Assembly: GCF_023101345.1 (NCBI RefSeq) | Contig: NZ_CP095848.1 | Location: forward strand, 4,546,559 to 4,610,558 | Direction of reading: 5' to 3' | Length of the DNA stretch: 64,000 nucleotides | Origin: Hymenobacter sublimis | GTDB lineage: Bacteria; Bacteroidota; Bacteroidia; Cytophagales; Hymenobacteraceae | Notes under the pieces: model-generated | Seen by the model: the letters and a program-made list of their open reading frames with translations, nothing else | Told to the model about the DNA's origin: nothing | Databases searched by the model: none | Position numbers and translations under genes: made by a program | Shown: piece by piece, positions 25,850 to 33,404 of the stretch | Layout: each line of letters begins with the position of its first letter | Position numbering within the stretch: position 1 is the first letter of the stretch

Positions 25850-27214
25850 TTACGCTAGCAGCTTTTTCTTTTGCTGGGTGGCCTTGGCTGGCTGGTCGAG
25901 CCAGTAATCATCCAGGAGAGGCTCAATTTCCTGTTCCAGAATCAGTTGCAGCCACTCCGCAGCGGCGGCAGGCTCAGCGGGTGGTTGGCAGAAGTAGCTG
26001 TGCCCGATGCAGAAGTCTGGCCCCAGGTCCGGGTCGTCGGTAATTACCTGATTGAGAGCGGCCAGGCGAGTGGTAAGCCGGTGGCTGACAGCAGCGGGTA
26101 CGCCCTGGGCCGCCAGTAACTCGCGCAGGGGGGCGCCAAACTCCGGCTCCAAACTCACGAAGGCAAAGCGCCGCCGCAGGGCGTAATCGAGCGGGGCCAG
26201 GCTGCGGTCAGCTAAGTTCATGGTGCCAATGAGAAAAACGTTGGCTGGCACGAAAAAGGGCGGGCTACCGGCCGGGGCGTAGGGTAGGCGCACGGCGTGG
26301 GCGGGGCCGCGCTTGTCGGCTTCCAGCAAGAGCAGCAGTTCCCCGAAAATACGCGCCACGTTGCCCCGGTTCAACTCGTCAATCAGCAGAAAATAAGGCC
26401 GTTCCGGGTCCTGGGCAGCGCGCTGGCAGAAATCCACCAAGATGCCATTCTGTAGCCGGAAAGTACCTGCGCCATCGGGCCGGAAACCTTGCACAAAGTC
26501 CTCGTAGCTGTAGCTGGGGTGAAACTGAACTAGCTCCACGCGGGCCGCGTCGGTAGCGCCTAGTTCCAGCCAAGCCAGCCGCCGGGCCAAATACGTTTTG
26601 CCCGTACCGGGCGGCCCCTGCAGAATCAGGTTGCGGCGGCGGCGCAGGGCTGCCAGGGTGGCAGCCAGCTTTTCCGCTGAAATAAACAGCTCCGCCAACG
26701 CCATTGCTTGGTCGTAGGGTTCTGGTGTGGAATGCTGGTAGGAGGCGGCTGGTTCCTGGACCTCGAACGCAGGTAGCGGGTCAGAGGCAGAAGCTGGTTC
26801 GGCTGGAGATTTTTCGGTCGGAGCTACCTGCTTAATTCCCTTGACTTTGGCAGGCGGCGTTTCGCGGGTAGCACCGGTGTAGAGTTCCTGCATTTGCTCC
26901 TGGGCGGCCACATCGCCATCCAATAGGGGCGAGTTTTCGAGGGTAGGGCGCTTGGTGGCAATGGTGAAGTCGAGCTGCTCCAGCACCCGGTTGGTAGGCG
27001 CGCCAGCCGGTAGGGGCCAGGTTGCTTCGGGCTGCTCCGTAGCCAGCCGAAACGCCAGCTGGGCCACGGCCCGCGGCGCGTAGCGCTTGCCCATGAAGAC
27101 TAGGTCGTAGACGGTGCTCAGCGGCATGCGCGGACCATCCAGGTCCATCTGCTGAAGGGCCCGAATAACTTGGTCGCGGGTGAGGTGGGTAGGGTCGAGG
27201 TCGGGAGTCGGCAT
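25850..27214 (-). CDS. mcrB: McrB-like AAA+ GTPase subunit
   Basis: The product is 454 residues from ATG 27214. Walker A GPPGTGKT is at 200-207, and the McrB signature MNLADRSLAPLDYALRRRF lies near 345-365. The N-terminal about 85 residues (TRDQVIRALQQMDLDGP then MGKRYAPRAVAQLAF) resemble the small head domain seen in ScoMcrA-like and some McrB proteins, not the DUF3578 domain of E. coli McrB; a Pro/Ala-rich linker (about 115-165) follows. The specificity domain therefore differs from the classical one. It is paired with mcrC downstream, forming a compact two-gene restriction module with no methylase nearby. Confidence 0.88.
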   Translation of the reverse strand: MPTPDLDPTHLTRDQVIRALQQMDLDGPRMPLSTVYDLVFMGKRYAPRAVAQLAFRLATEQPEATWPLPAGAPTNRVLEQLDFTIATKRPTLENSPLLDGDVAAQEQMQELYTGATRETPPAKVKGIKQVAPTEKSPAEPASASDPLPAFEVQEPAASYQHSTPEPYDQAMALAELFISAEKLAATLAALRRRRNLILQGPPGTGKTYLARRLAWLELGATDAARVELVQFHPSYSYEDFVQGFRPDGAGTFRLQNGILVDFCQRAAQDPERPYFLLIDELNRGNVARIFGELLLLLEADKRGPAHAVRLPYAPAGSPPFFVPANVFLIGTMNLADRSLAPLDYALRRRFAFVSLEPEFGAPLRELLAAQGVPAAVSHRLTTRLAALNQVITDDPDLGPDFCIGHSYFCQPPAEPAAAAEWLQLILEQEIEPLLDDYWLDQPAKATQQKKKLLA

Positions 27215-27270
27215 CCGGTTCTAAAGTACGGGCAAAACGTATTTGCCGCCGCGTTTGCTCCCGGAGGGTT

Positions 27271-27492
27271 GGTGAAATTGTGAAGTGGTGAAATGGTGAG
27301 TTGTCATAGCCAGGAGGTCCGACGCTATCCGTCGTGGCCACTGTACACCCCTCTAAATGTGATAAATCCTCAACGCTACCGTAGGTCAAGGGCTTGTCAC
27401 TTTACTAGGTTTAAGGCACATGAGATGAAAGATGGCGTCGCTCTGCTCGCCATGACAACTCACTCACCAACTCACTATTTCACTATCTCACC
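27271..27492. repeat. Inverted repeat, GTGAAATTGTGA family, at the activator stop
   Basis: The left arm (27271-27310, GGTGAAATTGTGAAGTGGTG onward to GAGTTGTCAT) and the imperfect right arm (27449-27492) bracket about 140 bp. The right arm contains the TAG stop of the sigma-54 activator gene and its last codons. The same sequence family recurs at 31158-31260, 32866-32940 and 33369-33402. Confidence 0.75.
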
Positions 27493-29576
27493 TCCACCGT
27501 CCGCTGAATGCCGAGCTTTTTCATGCGGGCTTCCAGGGTTTTGGGGTTAATATCGAGGAGGACGGCGGCGCCGTTGGGGCCGCTGACGCGGCCGCCCGTG
27601 CGGCGCAGGGCCGCCAGAATATGGTCGCGCTCCTGGTCTTTGAGGGTTTTGATGGGGCCGCCAGTTTCGGGAGTGGCTGGGGCTACTTGGGCAGCGGCGG
27701 AGAAGCCCGCAAACTCCAAAAACGGCCCCTGGCTGACAATGACAGCCTGTTCTAGCACGTGCTCCAGTTCGCGCACGTTGCCGGGCCAGCCGTACTGGCG
27801 CAGGGCTTTCAGGTCCCGCTCGCGCAGGCCGCGCACAGGCTTACCCATCTGTTTGGTGAAGCGCTCCAGGAAGTAGCGCATCAGCGGCTCAATATCCTCG
27901 GGCCGCTCGCGCAGGGGCGGCAGCTTAATGGGAAACACGTTGAGGCGGTAGTACAAATCGGCGCGGAAACGGCCGGCAGCCACCTCGTCTTCCAGCACCC
28001 GGTTTGTGGCCGCAATTACCCGCACATCGGTCGGAATGACGCGGCGGCCACCAATACGCTCGAACTCTTTTTCCTGCAGCACCCGCAGCAGCTTGGCTTG
28101 CAGATCGAGGGGTAGCTCCCCCACCTCGTCCAGAAAAATCGTGCCTTTGTCAGCCAGCTCAAACTTACCGATGCGCCGGTCGTGGGCCCCGGTGAAGGCG
28201 CCTTTTTCGTGACCAAATAGTTCACTTTCAATTAGCTGTGCGGGCAAGGCGGCGCAGTTGATTTTAATCAGGGCCCGCTCCTTGCGCGGCGACAGATTAT
28301 GCAGGGCTCGGGCCACCAGCTCCTTGCCGGTTCCGGTTTCGCCGGTAATGAGCACGGTGGTGTCAGTGGGAGCTACCTGGGCCAGACGGGTGTAAACTTG
28401 CTGCATCACGCCGCTGCCGCCCACAAAATCGTCGAGGCGGGCGGCGGCAGTGGTATTGATTTCGTCGATGAGGTAGGTCCGCTCCCGCTCCAGTTGGGTG
28501 CGCAGGGCGTCAATCTGCTCGAAGGCAAACACGTTCTGGACAGCCAGCCGAATCTGGGGCACCAGGGTCTGAATTAGCTCCAGAGTTTCCTCCGTGAAGG
28601 CCAGCGGCTGGTGGCTGGCCAGAATAAGGGCCGCCATCTGTTCGTCGCCCACGTCCAGGGGCGCGCACAGAATAGAGCGGGTGCCGCGCTGCTCCCGAAT
28701 GTAACGGAGCATGTCGTAGCGCTGGGCGAGGTCCTCAAAATCGGCCCCCACGTACACGCCGGGCCGCGAAAATAGCTCCACTACCGCCTGTTTGCTAGCT
28801 TCCGACTTTGGCAAATCATCGTAGCGGTTCTCATCCAGGGCCAGAAAGGTACCATCGGGCTGCTTGTTGAACTCAGCAAAGGCGCGCACCGGGGAGCGGG
28901 ACTCCCGCACCCGCACCCCGAAGTAGTCGTGCGGCACTACCCGGTTGATTTCGGTGGCAATAGTCCGGAAAAGCTCCTCGCGCTCCTTGATGCTCAGCAG
29001 GGCATTATTGAGAGCCAGCTGCATAGTTTTTTCCTGCTCCCGGCGGGCAATGTCCTCGAACGCCAGCGTATTGGTTACGGCCACTGCTACCAGACTACCA
29101 ATTTTTTCCAGCAGATCCGCGTCTAATTCCGACAATTCGGGCCGTCGCCGGGCCACCAACGACAGCAGGCCAATCAGCTGCCCGCTGGTACGTAGGGGTA
29201 CCACCGTAATGTAGCGCATGCCCCGTTCCAGTAGGTTGCGGAAGGGAGAAAATTCGCCGTGCTCCGCCATAAATTCCTGCAAATCATACTGGTGCAGGCG
29301 GGGTTGACGCAGAAAAAGCGCAATAGGCGTGCCCTCTACCGACGTACGAGTTGGTTGGTGCGCATGCACATCAGGTAGCAATACTTCACCCAGGTAGTCG
29401 CGCAGAAAAATCCGGCGGTACTGGTGTTCTGTGTCCAGGGTCAGAATGGTAATGGCGTCGAAGGGAAAAATTAGCCGTAGCTTTTCCGTTACACTCCGAA
29501 ATAGGTCCTCCTTGTTGCGCGTGGTAGCAATGGCATCATTCAGATACAGAAGAAGCGAGTCATCTTGGTCAGGCAT
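27483..29576 (-). CDS. Sigma-54-dependent activator with GAF domains
   Basis: The product is 697 residues from ATG 29576. Two GAF-like regions (about 20-165 and 195-355) precede an AAA+ domain with Walker A GETGTGKE (about 410-417), the sigma-54 contact loop GAFTGA (about 458-463) and GTIFLDEVGELPLDLQAKLL. A Fis-type helix-turn-helix ends the chain (about 640-690). This is the FhlA/NorR-like architecture, in which a ligand sensed by GAF releases the ATPase to open sigma-54 promoters. No receiver domain is present. It is divergent from the tolC-emrAB operon, across a gap with a candidate sigma-54 promoter, so the operon is its likely target. Confidence 0.92.
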   Translation of the reverse strand: MPDQDDSLLLYLNDAIATTRNKEDLFRSVTEKLRLIFPFDAITILTLDTEHQYRRIFLRDYLGEVLLPDVHAHQPTRTSVEGTPIALFLRQPRLHQYDLQEFMAEHGEFSPFRNLLERGMRYITVVPLRTSGQLIGLLSLVARRRPELSELDADLLEKIGSLVAVAVTNTLAFEDIARREQEKTMQLALNNALLSIKEREELFRTIATEINRVVPHDYFGVRVRESRSPVRAFAEFNKQPDGTFLALDENRYDDLPKSEASKQAVVELFSRPGVYVGADFEDLAQRYDMLRYIREQRGTRSILCAPLDVGDEQMAALILASHQPLAFTEETLELIQTLVPQIRLAVQNVFAFEQIDALRTQLERERTYLIDEINTTAAARLDDFVGGSGVMQQVYTRLAQVAPTDTTVLITGETGTGKELVARALHNLSPRKERALIKINCAALPAQLIESELFGHEKGAFTGAHDRRIGKFELADKGTIFLDEVGELPLDLQAKLLRVLQEKEFERIGGRRVIPTDVRVIAATNRVLEDEVAAGRFRADLYYRLNVFPIKLPPLRERPEDIEPLMRYFLERFTKQMGKPVRGLRERDLKALRQYGWPGNVRELEHVLEQAVIVSQGPFLEFAGFSAAAQVAPATPETGGPIKTLKDQERDHILAALRRTGGRVSGPNGAAVLLDINPKTLEARMKKLGIQRTVEVR

Positions 29577-29622
29577 GGCAAAGCGGCAAATGGAGGTAAT
29601 GCGCGTAACTATTCCTTAAATT

Positions 29623-29667
29623 TCAGGAAATATACATAGGATATCCTGATATATAAGGAAATCAGGA
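29623..29667. promoter_or_regulatory. Three TCAGGA half-sites, candidate activator binding sites
   Basis: TCAGGA at 29623-29628, its complement TCCTGA at 29644-29649 and TCAGGA at 29662-29667 form alternating inverted repeats, 21 and 18 bp apart start to start. They lie 100-150 bp upstream of the candidate sigma-54 promoter, the usual place for enhancer sites of NtrC-type activators, and next to the start of the activator gene. Binding is inference. Confidence 0.45.
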
Positions 29668-29768
29668 TGCAGTTTAATAAGCTAACTAGGTAGCTACGTA
29701 AAATTATTTTGTGGCTCTACTGATCGGAATCAGTGTTTTTGAGCTAGATTAAAGGGGTTTTAACGGGT

Positions 29769-29783
29769 TGGCACGTAGTTGGG
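29769..29783 (+). promoter_or_regulatory. Candidate sigma-54 promoter of the efflux operon
   Basis: TGGCACGTAGTTGGG matches the -24 element exactly (TGGCAC, with GG and the -12 G in the correct spacing), but the -12 element is TGGG where TTGC is expected. Transcription would start near 29795, about 20 bp before the tolC ATG at 29816. The divergent sigma-54 activator supports it; the mismatch lowers confidence. Confidence 0.4.
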
Positions 29784-29815
29784 TAACAGGCGGACATCCA
29801 TACGCTGTTTCAGAT

Positions 29816-31156
29816 ATGCTTTTCCGACCTCAATACGCTGCCCCATTTTTAGCTACCCTCGGGTTGCTGGTGGGTAGTGCGGCACACGCACAGGTGCCGC
29901 TATCCGCAGCAACTCCTAGTGATTCTCTGTCGCTGGAAACTACCGTGCGTTCGGTGCTTGATGCTAACCCCGCCATTAATGCCCTGCAGGAAGAAGTAAA
30001 CCAGGCCCAAAGTCGCCTCGATGAGAGCCGTACCTACCTGCGGCCCGTGGTAGATGGCACCGTCAGCTACACCCGCGTTGATCCGCAGGTGAAGTTGCAG
30101 CTAAACCCCGATGAGCCCGGTTTTCAGCTGGCCCCCAATAACAACTACGACGGGCACGTGACGGCCCGGTATACGGTGCTGGACTTTGGGCGCGCCAACG
30201 CAGCCATTGAAGCGGCCCGGAGCCGGACGCTCACGGCCGCCGACCAAATCAACGTTACCCGCCGCGACTTGGCCTTTGCCGCCGCCCAGAGCTACTACAG
30301 CATTCTGTTCGCCCGTGAAGCCATTCGGGTGCAGGACGCCCAAATTGCTTCCCTGCGCCAGCACCAGCGCGAAATGGAGAAGCGGGTGCAAGGTGGGGTA
30401 AGCACCAACTTCGACGTGACAACCACGCAGGTGCGCATTGCCCAGGCTCAGGACCGCCGCATCGACTTGCAAAACCAGTTGCGCAACCAGGAAATTCAGC
30501 TGGCCCGCCTGCTGCACCGCCCCGAGTCGGCGGTAACGCCGGTGCGCGGCCGTTTTGAGTACAACCCGCAACCCGTGAACGTAGAGGACGCGCTGGCCAA
30601 AGGCGCAGAGAACCGGCCCGAAGTAAAGCTGGCTAAGGACGCCGAGCAAACTGCTTCCGCCCAGTTGCGCGTGGCCGAAACCAGCAACAAGCCCAGCCTC
30701 ACGGTGCTAGCTCAGGCCGGAGGGAAAAACGGCTACATCGTGCCCAACCTGGAGCGCGTGCGTTTTAACACGGTAGCCGGCGCCCAGCTTTCCATCCCGA
30801 TTTACGACGGCGACCGGAACCGCTACCAGCGGGCAGCCGCGCAATCGGCCATCAAAGGCGCTCAGGCTCGCACCCAGGACACCCAGGAGCAAGTGCGCGC
30901 CGATGTACTGCAGGCTGTGAACAACATGCAAACCAGCACCGCCCGCTACGACAACTCCCAGGTTCAGATCGGGCAGGCCGCTGACGCCCTAACCCGGGCC
31001 AAAGCCCGCTACCGCTACGGAGTAGGCAGCAACCTGGACGTACTGGACGCGGAAACGCAGCTGGCTCAGTCGCGCCTCTCGCGCCTGCAAGCCATCTACA
31101 ACTACACCCTCGGCCAGTACCAGCTGCGCCGCGCCACCGGCGAGCAGATTTGGTAG
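29816..31156 (+). CDS. TolC family outer-membrane efflux protein
   Basis: The product is 446 residues from ATG 29816 (MLFRPQYAAPFLATLGLLVG); a GTG/GCA-region start at 29768 would place the candidate promoter inside the gene. A signal peptide ends AAHAQ (about residue 26). Two OEP halves are visible, with long Gln/Ala-rich helices (for example ALQEEVNQAQSRLDESRTYL and LDAETQLAQSRLSRLQAIY), and the length is normal. It forms the outer-membrane channel of the tripartite pump whose other parts are encoded at 31762 and 33405. It heads the operon divergent from the sigma-54 activator. Confidence 0.92.
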   Translation: MLFRPQYAAPFLATLGLLVGSAAHAQVPLSAATPSDSLSLETTVRSVLDANPAINALQEEVNQAQSRLDESRTYLRPVVDGTVSYTRVDPQVKLQLNPDEPGFQLAPNNNYDGHVTARYTVLDFGRANAAIEAARSRTLTAADQINVTRRDLAFAAAQSYYSILFAREAIRVQDAQIASLRQHQREMEKRVQGGVSTNFDVTTTQVRIAQAQDRRIDLQNQLRNQEIQLARLLHRPESAVTPVRGRFEYNPQPVNVEDALAKGAENRPEVKLAKDAEQTASAQLRVAETSNKPSLTVLAQAGGKNGYIVPNLERVRFNTVAGAQLSIPIYDGDRNRYQRAAAQSAIKGAQARTQDTQEQVRADVLQAVNNMQTSTARYDNSQVQIGQAADALTRAKARYRYGVGSNLDVLDAETQLAQSRLSRLQAIYNYTLGQYQLRRATGEQIW

Positions 31157-31157
31157 C

Positions 31158-31260
31158 GGTGAAATTGTGAGATGGTGAAATAGTGAGTTGCCGTTCAGCT
31201 TCTCCTGTTCGCGCCATTAACGCATCAAACTCACCATTTCACTATTTCACCACCTCACTA
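31158..31260. repeat. Inverted repeat, GTGAAATTGTGA family, between tolC and uspA
   Basis: The left arm (GTGAAATTGTGAGATGGTGA onward, to about 31190) and the right arm (ACTCACCATTTCACTATTTC onward, to 31260) are imperfect complements. It starts 2 bp after the tolC stop and ends 1 bp before the next ATG, filling the whole gap. Confidence 0.8.
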
Positions 31261-31261
31261 T

Positions 31262-31687
31262 ATGACCATCCTCTGTCCGGTTGATTTTTCGGCTGCTACT
31301 GCTGCGGTGGTGAAGTACTCGGCGGCGCTGGCGGCGGGTACGGGGGCTGAGCTGCGGCTTTTGCACGTGCTAGAGCCGCAGCTCAGCTCTACCGCTGGTG
31401 TGGGGCATGATGTGGCGCTGGCTCGCCAGTTGGCTTTGTGCCGGGAAGCCGCACAGGCAGCTGGCGCTCAAGTAACTACCGTTGTTCTGCGCGGTGAGGC
31501 CGCCCGCGAAATCGTGGAAGAAGCGCGCCGCCATCCGGCCGACATCATTGTTATCGGAGCGCACGGCCAAACGGGGCTTACCCGCTTTCTGATGGGTAGC
31601 ACCGCCGAAACCGTGGTGCGAACTGCCTCCTGCGTGACGCTGCTGGTAAAGCCTGGCTGCCCCACCGCCTACCGCCAATCGGCCTAG
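31262..31687 (+). CDS. Universal stress protein (UspA family)
   Basis: The product is 141 residues from ATG 31262. It has the UspA start ILCPVDFSAATAAVVKYSAA and the ATP-binding C-terminal pattern IVIGAHGQTGLTRFLMGSTA followed by VVRTASCVTLLVKP (Gx2Gx9G[ST]-type). It is one full-length domain. Its place between the TolC and HlyD-type genes on the same strand suggests coexpression with the pump, perhaps as a stress-linked regulator or chaperone; the link is inferred from context only. Confidence 0.88.
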   Translation: MTILCPVDFSAATAAVVKYSAALAAGTGAELRLLHVLEPQLSSTAGVGHDVALARQLALCREAAQAAGAQVTTVVLRGEAAREIVEEARRHPADIIVIGAHGQTGLTRFLMGSTAETVVRTASCVTLLVKPGCPTAYRQSA

Positions 31688-31761
31688 TACCCTGAACGTC
31701 CTCGTTTGCTGAACGCCGGACCTCCCTTCCAACCTCTGACAACGAACAACCAAGTACCCAT

Positions 31762-32868
31762 ATGGCAACTCCCGTTCAACACGATTCGGCCGTAGCGCCT
31801 ACCCAACCCGCGGCTCATGAGCCGGTAGTAGACGAGCAGCCCGAAGGCCGCTCCAAGCGCCCAATTATCTTTATCATCCTGGCTTTGGTACTGCTGGTGG
31901 GCGGCTATTTCGGCTGGCAGCGGTACCAGTTCGGCCAAACCCACGAGGAAACCGACGACGCCCAAGTAGAAGGCGACGTGTACCCGATTCTGCCCCGCGT
32001 CTCGGGTCCGGTGCTCGAAGTGAAAGTTGAAGACAACCAGCCCGTGAAGAAAGGCGACGTGCTCGTAACCGTTGACCCCGCCGACTACCAGCAGCGCGTA
32101 AATGCCGCCGAAGCCGCCCTGGCAGCGGCCCAGGCCAACGTGGTAGCCGCGCGCGCCGGGGTAGGTACGGCCACGGCCAACGTCAGCACCGCCCAAACGA
32201 CCATTGGGGTAAGCGAGGCCAACCGGGCCCGTCTGCAGAAAGATCTGAAGCGCAGTGAGTTTCTGCGCAAGGAAGACATCATCCCGCAAAGCGAGTACGA
32301 CGCCGTGCAGGCCAACCTGAAGTCGACGACGGCCCAGCGGGCTACAGCTGAGCAGCAGGTGCGCGTGGCTCAGCAGCAGGTAACGGCCGCTCGCCAGCAG
32401 GTAGCCGTGGCCGAAGCCGTAGTAAAGCAGCGCCAAGCTGATCTGGACAATGCGCGTCTGCAGCTGAGCTATACCACCATTACGGCTCCCGGCAACGGCA
32501 TTGTGAGCAAGAAGAACGTGCAGCCCGGCCAGGTAGTAAGCCCCAACCAGCAGCTTATGGGCCTGGTAGCCAGCGGCAACACCTGGGTTATTGCCAACTT
32601 CAAGGAAACCCAGCTCGAGAACATGCGCGTGGGCCAGCCCGTGAGCGTAGAAGTGGACGCCTACCCCAACGAGGAATTCTCGGGCCACATCGAGTCGCTC
32701 TCGGCTGCTACCGGCGCCCGCTTTGCCCTCTTGCCGCCCGATAACGCCAGCGGCAACTTTGTGAAAGTAACCCAGCGCGTACCCGTTAAAATCGTCCTCG
32801 ACAAAGTAGACCCCGAACACCCCCTGCGCGCCGGCATGAGCGTGGTAGCGACTGTGAAAACTAAGTAG
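31762..32868 (+). CDS. emrA: HlyD/EmrA-type membrane fusion protein
   Basis: The product is 368 residues from ATG 31762. A short cytoplasmic N terminus (about 1-33) is followed by one membrane helix (about 34-51), a beta-barrel/lipoyl half (GDVYPILPRVSGPVLEVKVE), long coiled-coil helices (about 112-230, rich in Ala/Gln/Val) and the second lipoyl half (LSYTTITAPGNGIVSKKNV). This is the EmrA adaptor of major-facilitator pumps, joining the EmrB transporter to TolC. The TAG stop is the first triplet of the palindrome at 32866. Repeat and intervening gene separate it from emrB. Confidence 0.92.
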   Translation: MATPVQHDSAVAPTQPAAHEPVVDEQPEGRSKRPIIFIILALVLLVGGYFGWQRYQFGQTHEETDDAQVEGDVYPILPRVSGPVLEVKVEDNQPVKKGDVLVTVDPADYQQRVNAAEAALAAAQANVVAARAGVGTATANVSTAQTTIGVSEANRARLQKDLKRSEFLRKEDIIPQSEYDAVQANLKSTTAQRATAEQQVRVAQQQVTAARQQVAVAEAVVKQRQADLDNARLQLSYTTITAPGNGIVSKKNVQPGQVVSPNQQLMGLVASGNTWVIANFKETQLENMRVGQPVSVEVDAYPNEEFSGHIESLSAATGARFALLPPDNASGNFVKVTQRVPVKIVLDKVDPEHPLRAGMSVVATVKTK

Positions 32869-32940
32869 TGAAGTTGTGAAAGGTGAAATTGTGAATTGAC
32901 GTTCTGTTACTTCACAATTTCACCTTTCACAACTTCACTA
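32866..32940. repeat. Perfect 30-bp palindrome spanning two convergent stop codons
   Basis: The arms 32866-32895 (TAGTGAAGTTGTGAAAGGTG then AAATTGTGAA-like end) and 32911-32940 are exact complements with a 15-base loop. The first three bases are the TAG stop of emrA, and the last three, read on the minus strand, are the TAG stop of the antisense gene. It belongs to the GTGAAATTGTGA family of this locus and could be a shared hairpin terminator for the convergent genes. Confidence 0.95.
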
Positions 32941-33324
32941 CTTCGCCTTTGCCCTCTTGCGAATGGTGGCGAGAATGGACACTATTTCTGTGTATTCTTT
33001 CTCCAGAGCAGTTAAGCGAGGCTTCGTGAAAATATTGGCGTCGCCGATTAATTCTAGCCAAAATAGGGTTTCGTCGGCCTCTTCTACGCAAATACACAGT
33101 TTGGCAAACCATTCGGCTTTGGAACGGCTTCGTGAAGCTGCCCGAAAGTTAGCCGCCACTGAAGTAGCCGAACGCAAGAGCTGTTTGCCTAAAATAGTTG
33201 CTTCACCAGTGCGGGGTAATTGCTGAAACAGTCGGATTACACGCAATGACGCCTGCTTGGTACGTCCTCGAATATCTTCATTAAAAGATAGCTGAGCTGC
33301 CAATGGCAGTAGTTCATCATTCAT
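32938..33324 (-). CDS. Four-helix-bundle protein (S23/IVP-like)
   Basis: The product is 128 residues from ATG 33324; a GTG at 33330 is 2 codons upstream. It has the family pattern: helix 1 with RTKQASLRVIRLFQQLP, the motif ILGKQLLRSATSVAANFRAA, the SRSKAEWFAKLCICVEEADE segment and the DETLFWLELI helix. Members of this family occur as intervening-sequence proteins in 23S rRNA genes, as free genes, and as accessory Avd proteins; there is no rRNA or reverse transcriptase here. It sits antisense between emrA and emrB, bounded on both sides by repeats of one family, so it looks inserted. Its function is unknown. Confidence 0.88.
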   Translation of the reverse strand: MNDELLPLAAQLSFNEDIRGRTKQASLRVIRLFQQLPRTGEATILGKQLLRSATSVAANFRAASRSRSKAEWFAKLCICVEEADETLFWLELIGDANIFTKPRLTALEKEYTEIVSILATIRKRAKAK

Positions 33325-33368
33325 ATACACTGTGAGTTAGAAATAGCGCATCAAGCTACGAAAGCCAG

Positions 33369-33402
33369 CTATTTCACAACTTCACAAGTTCACAACTTCA
33401 CC
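33369..33402. repeat. GTGAAATTGTGA-family half-element upstream of emrB
   Basis: CTATTTCACAACTTCACAAG followed by TTCACAACTTCACC (33369-33402) repeats the right-arm sequence of the 32866-32940 palindrome and ends 2 bp before the emrB ATG. With that palindrome it brackets the four-helix-bundle gene. Confidence 0.8.
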
Positions 33403-33404
33403 GC

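Noticed and set aside
31684..32820. Long open frame on the minus strand opposite emrA
   Set aside because: It is a shadow of emrA in GC-rich DNA: the forward frame encodes a complete HlyD/EmrA protein, and the reverse frame has no recognisable family.
32938..33324. Intervening sequence of a 23S rRNA gene or a diversity-generating retroelement accessory gene
   Set aside because: No rRNA gene, reverse transcriptase or variable repeat is present near it.
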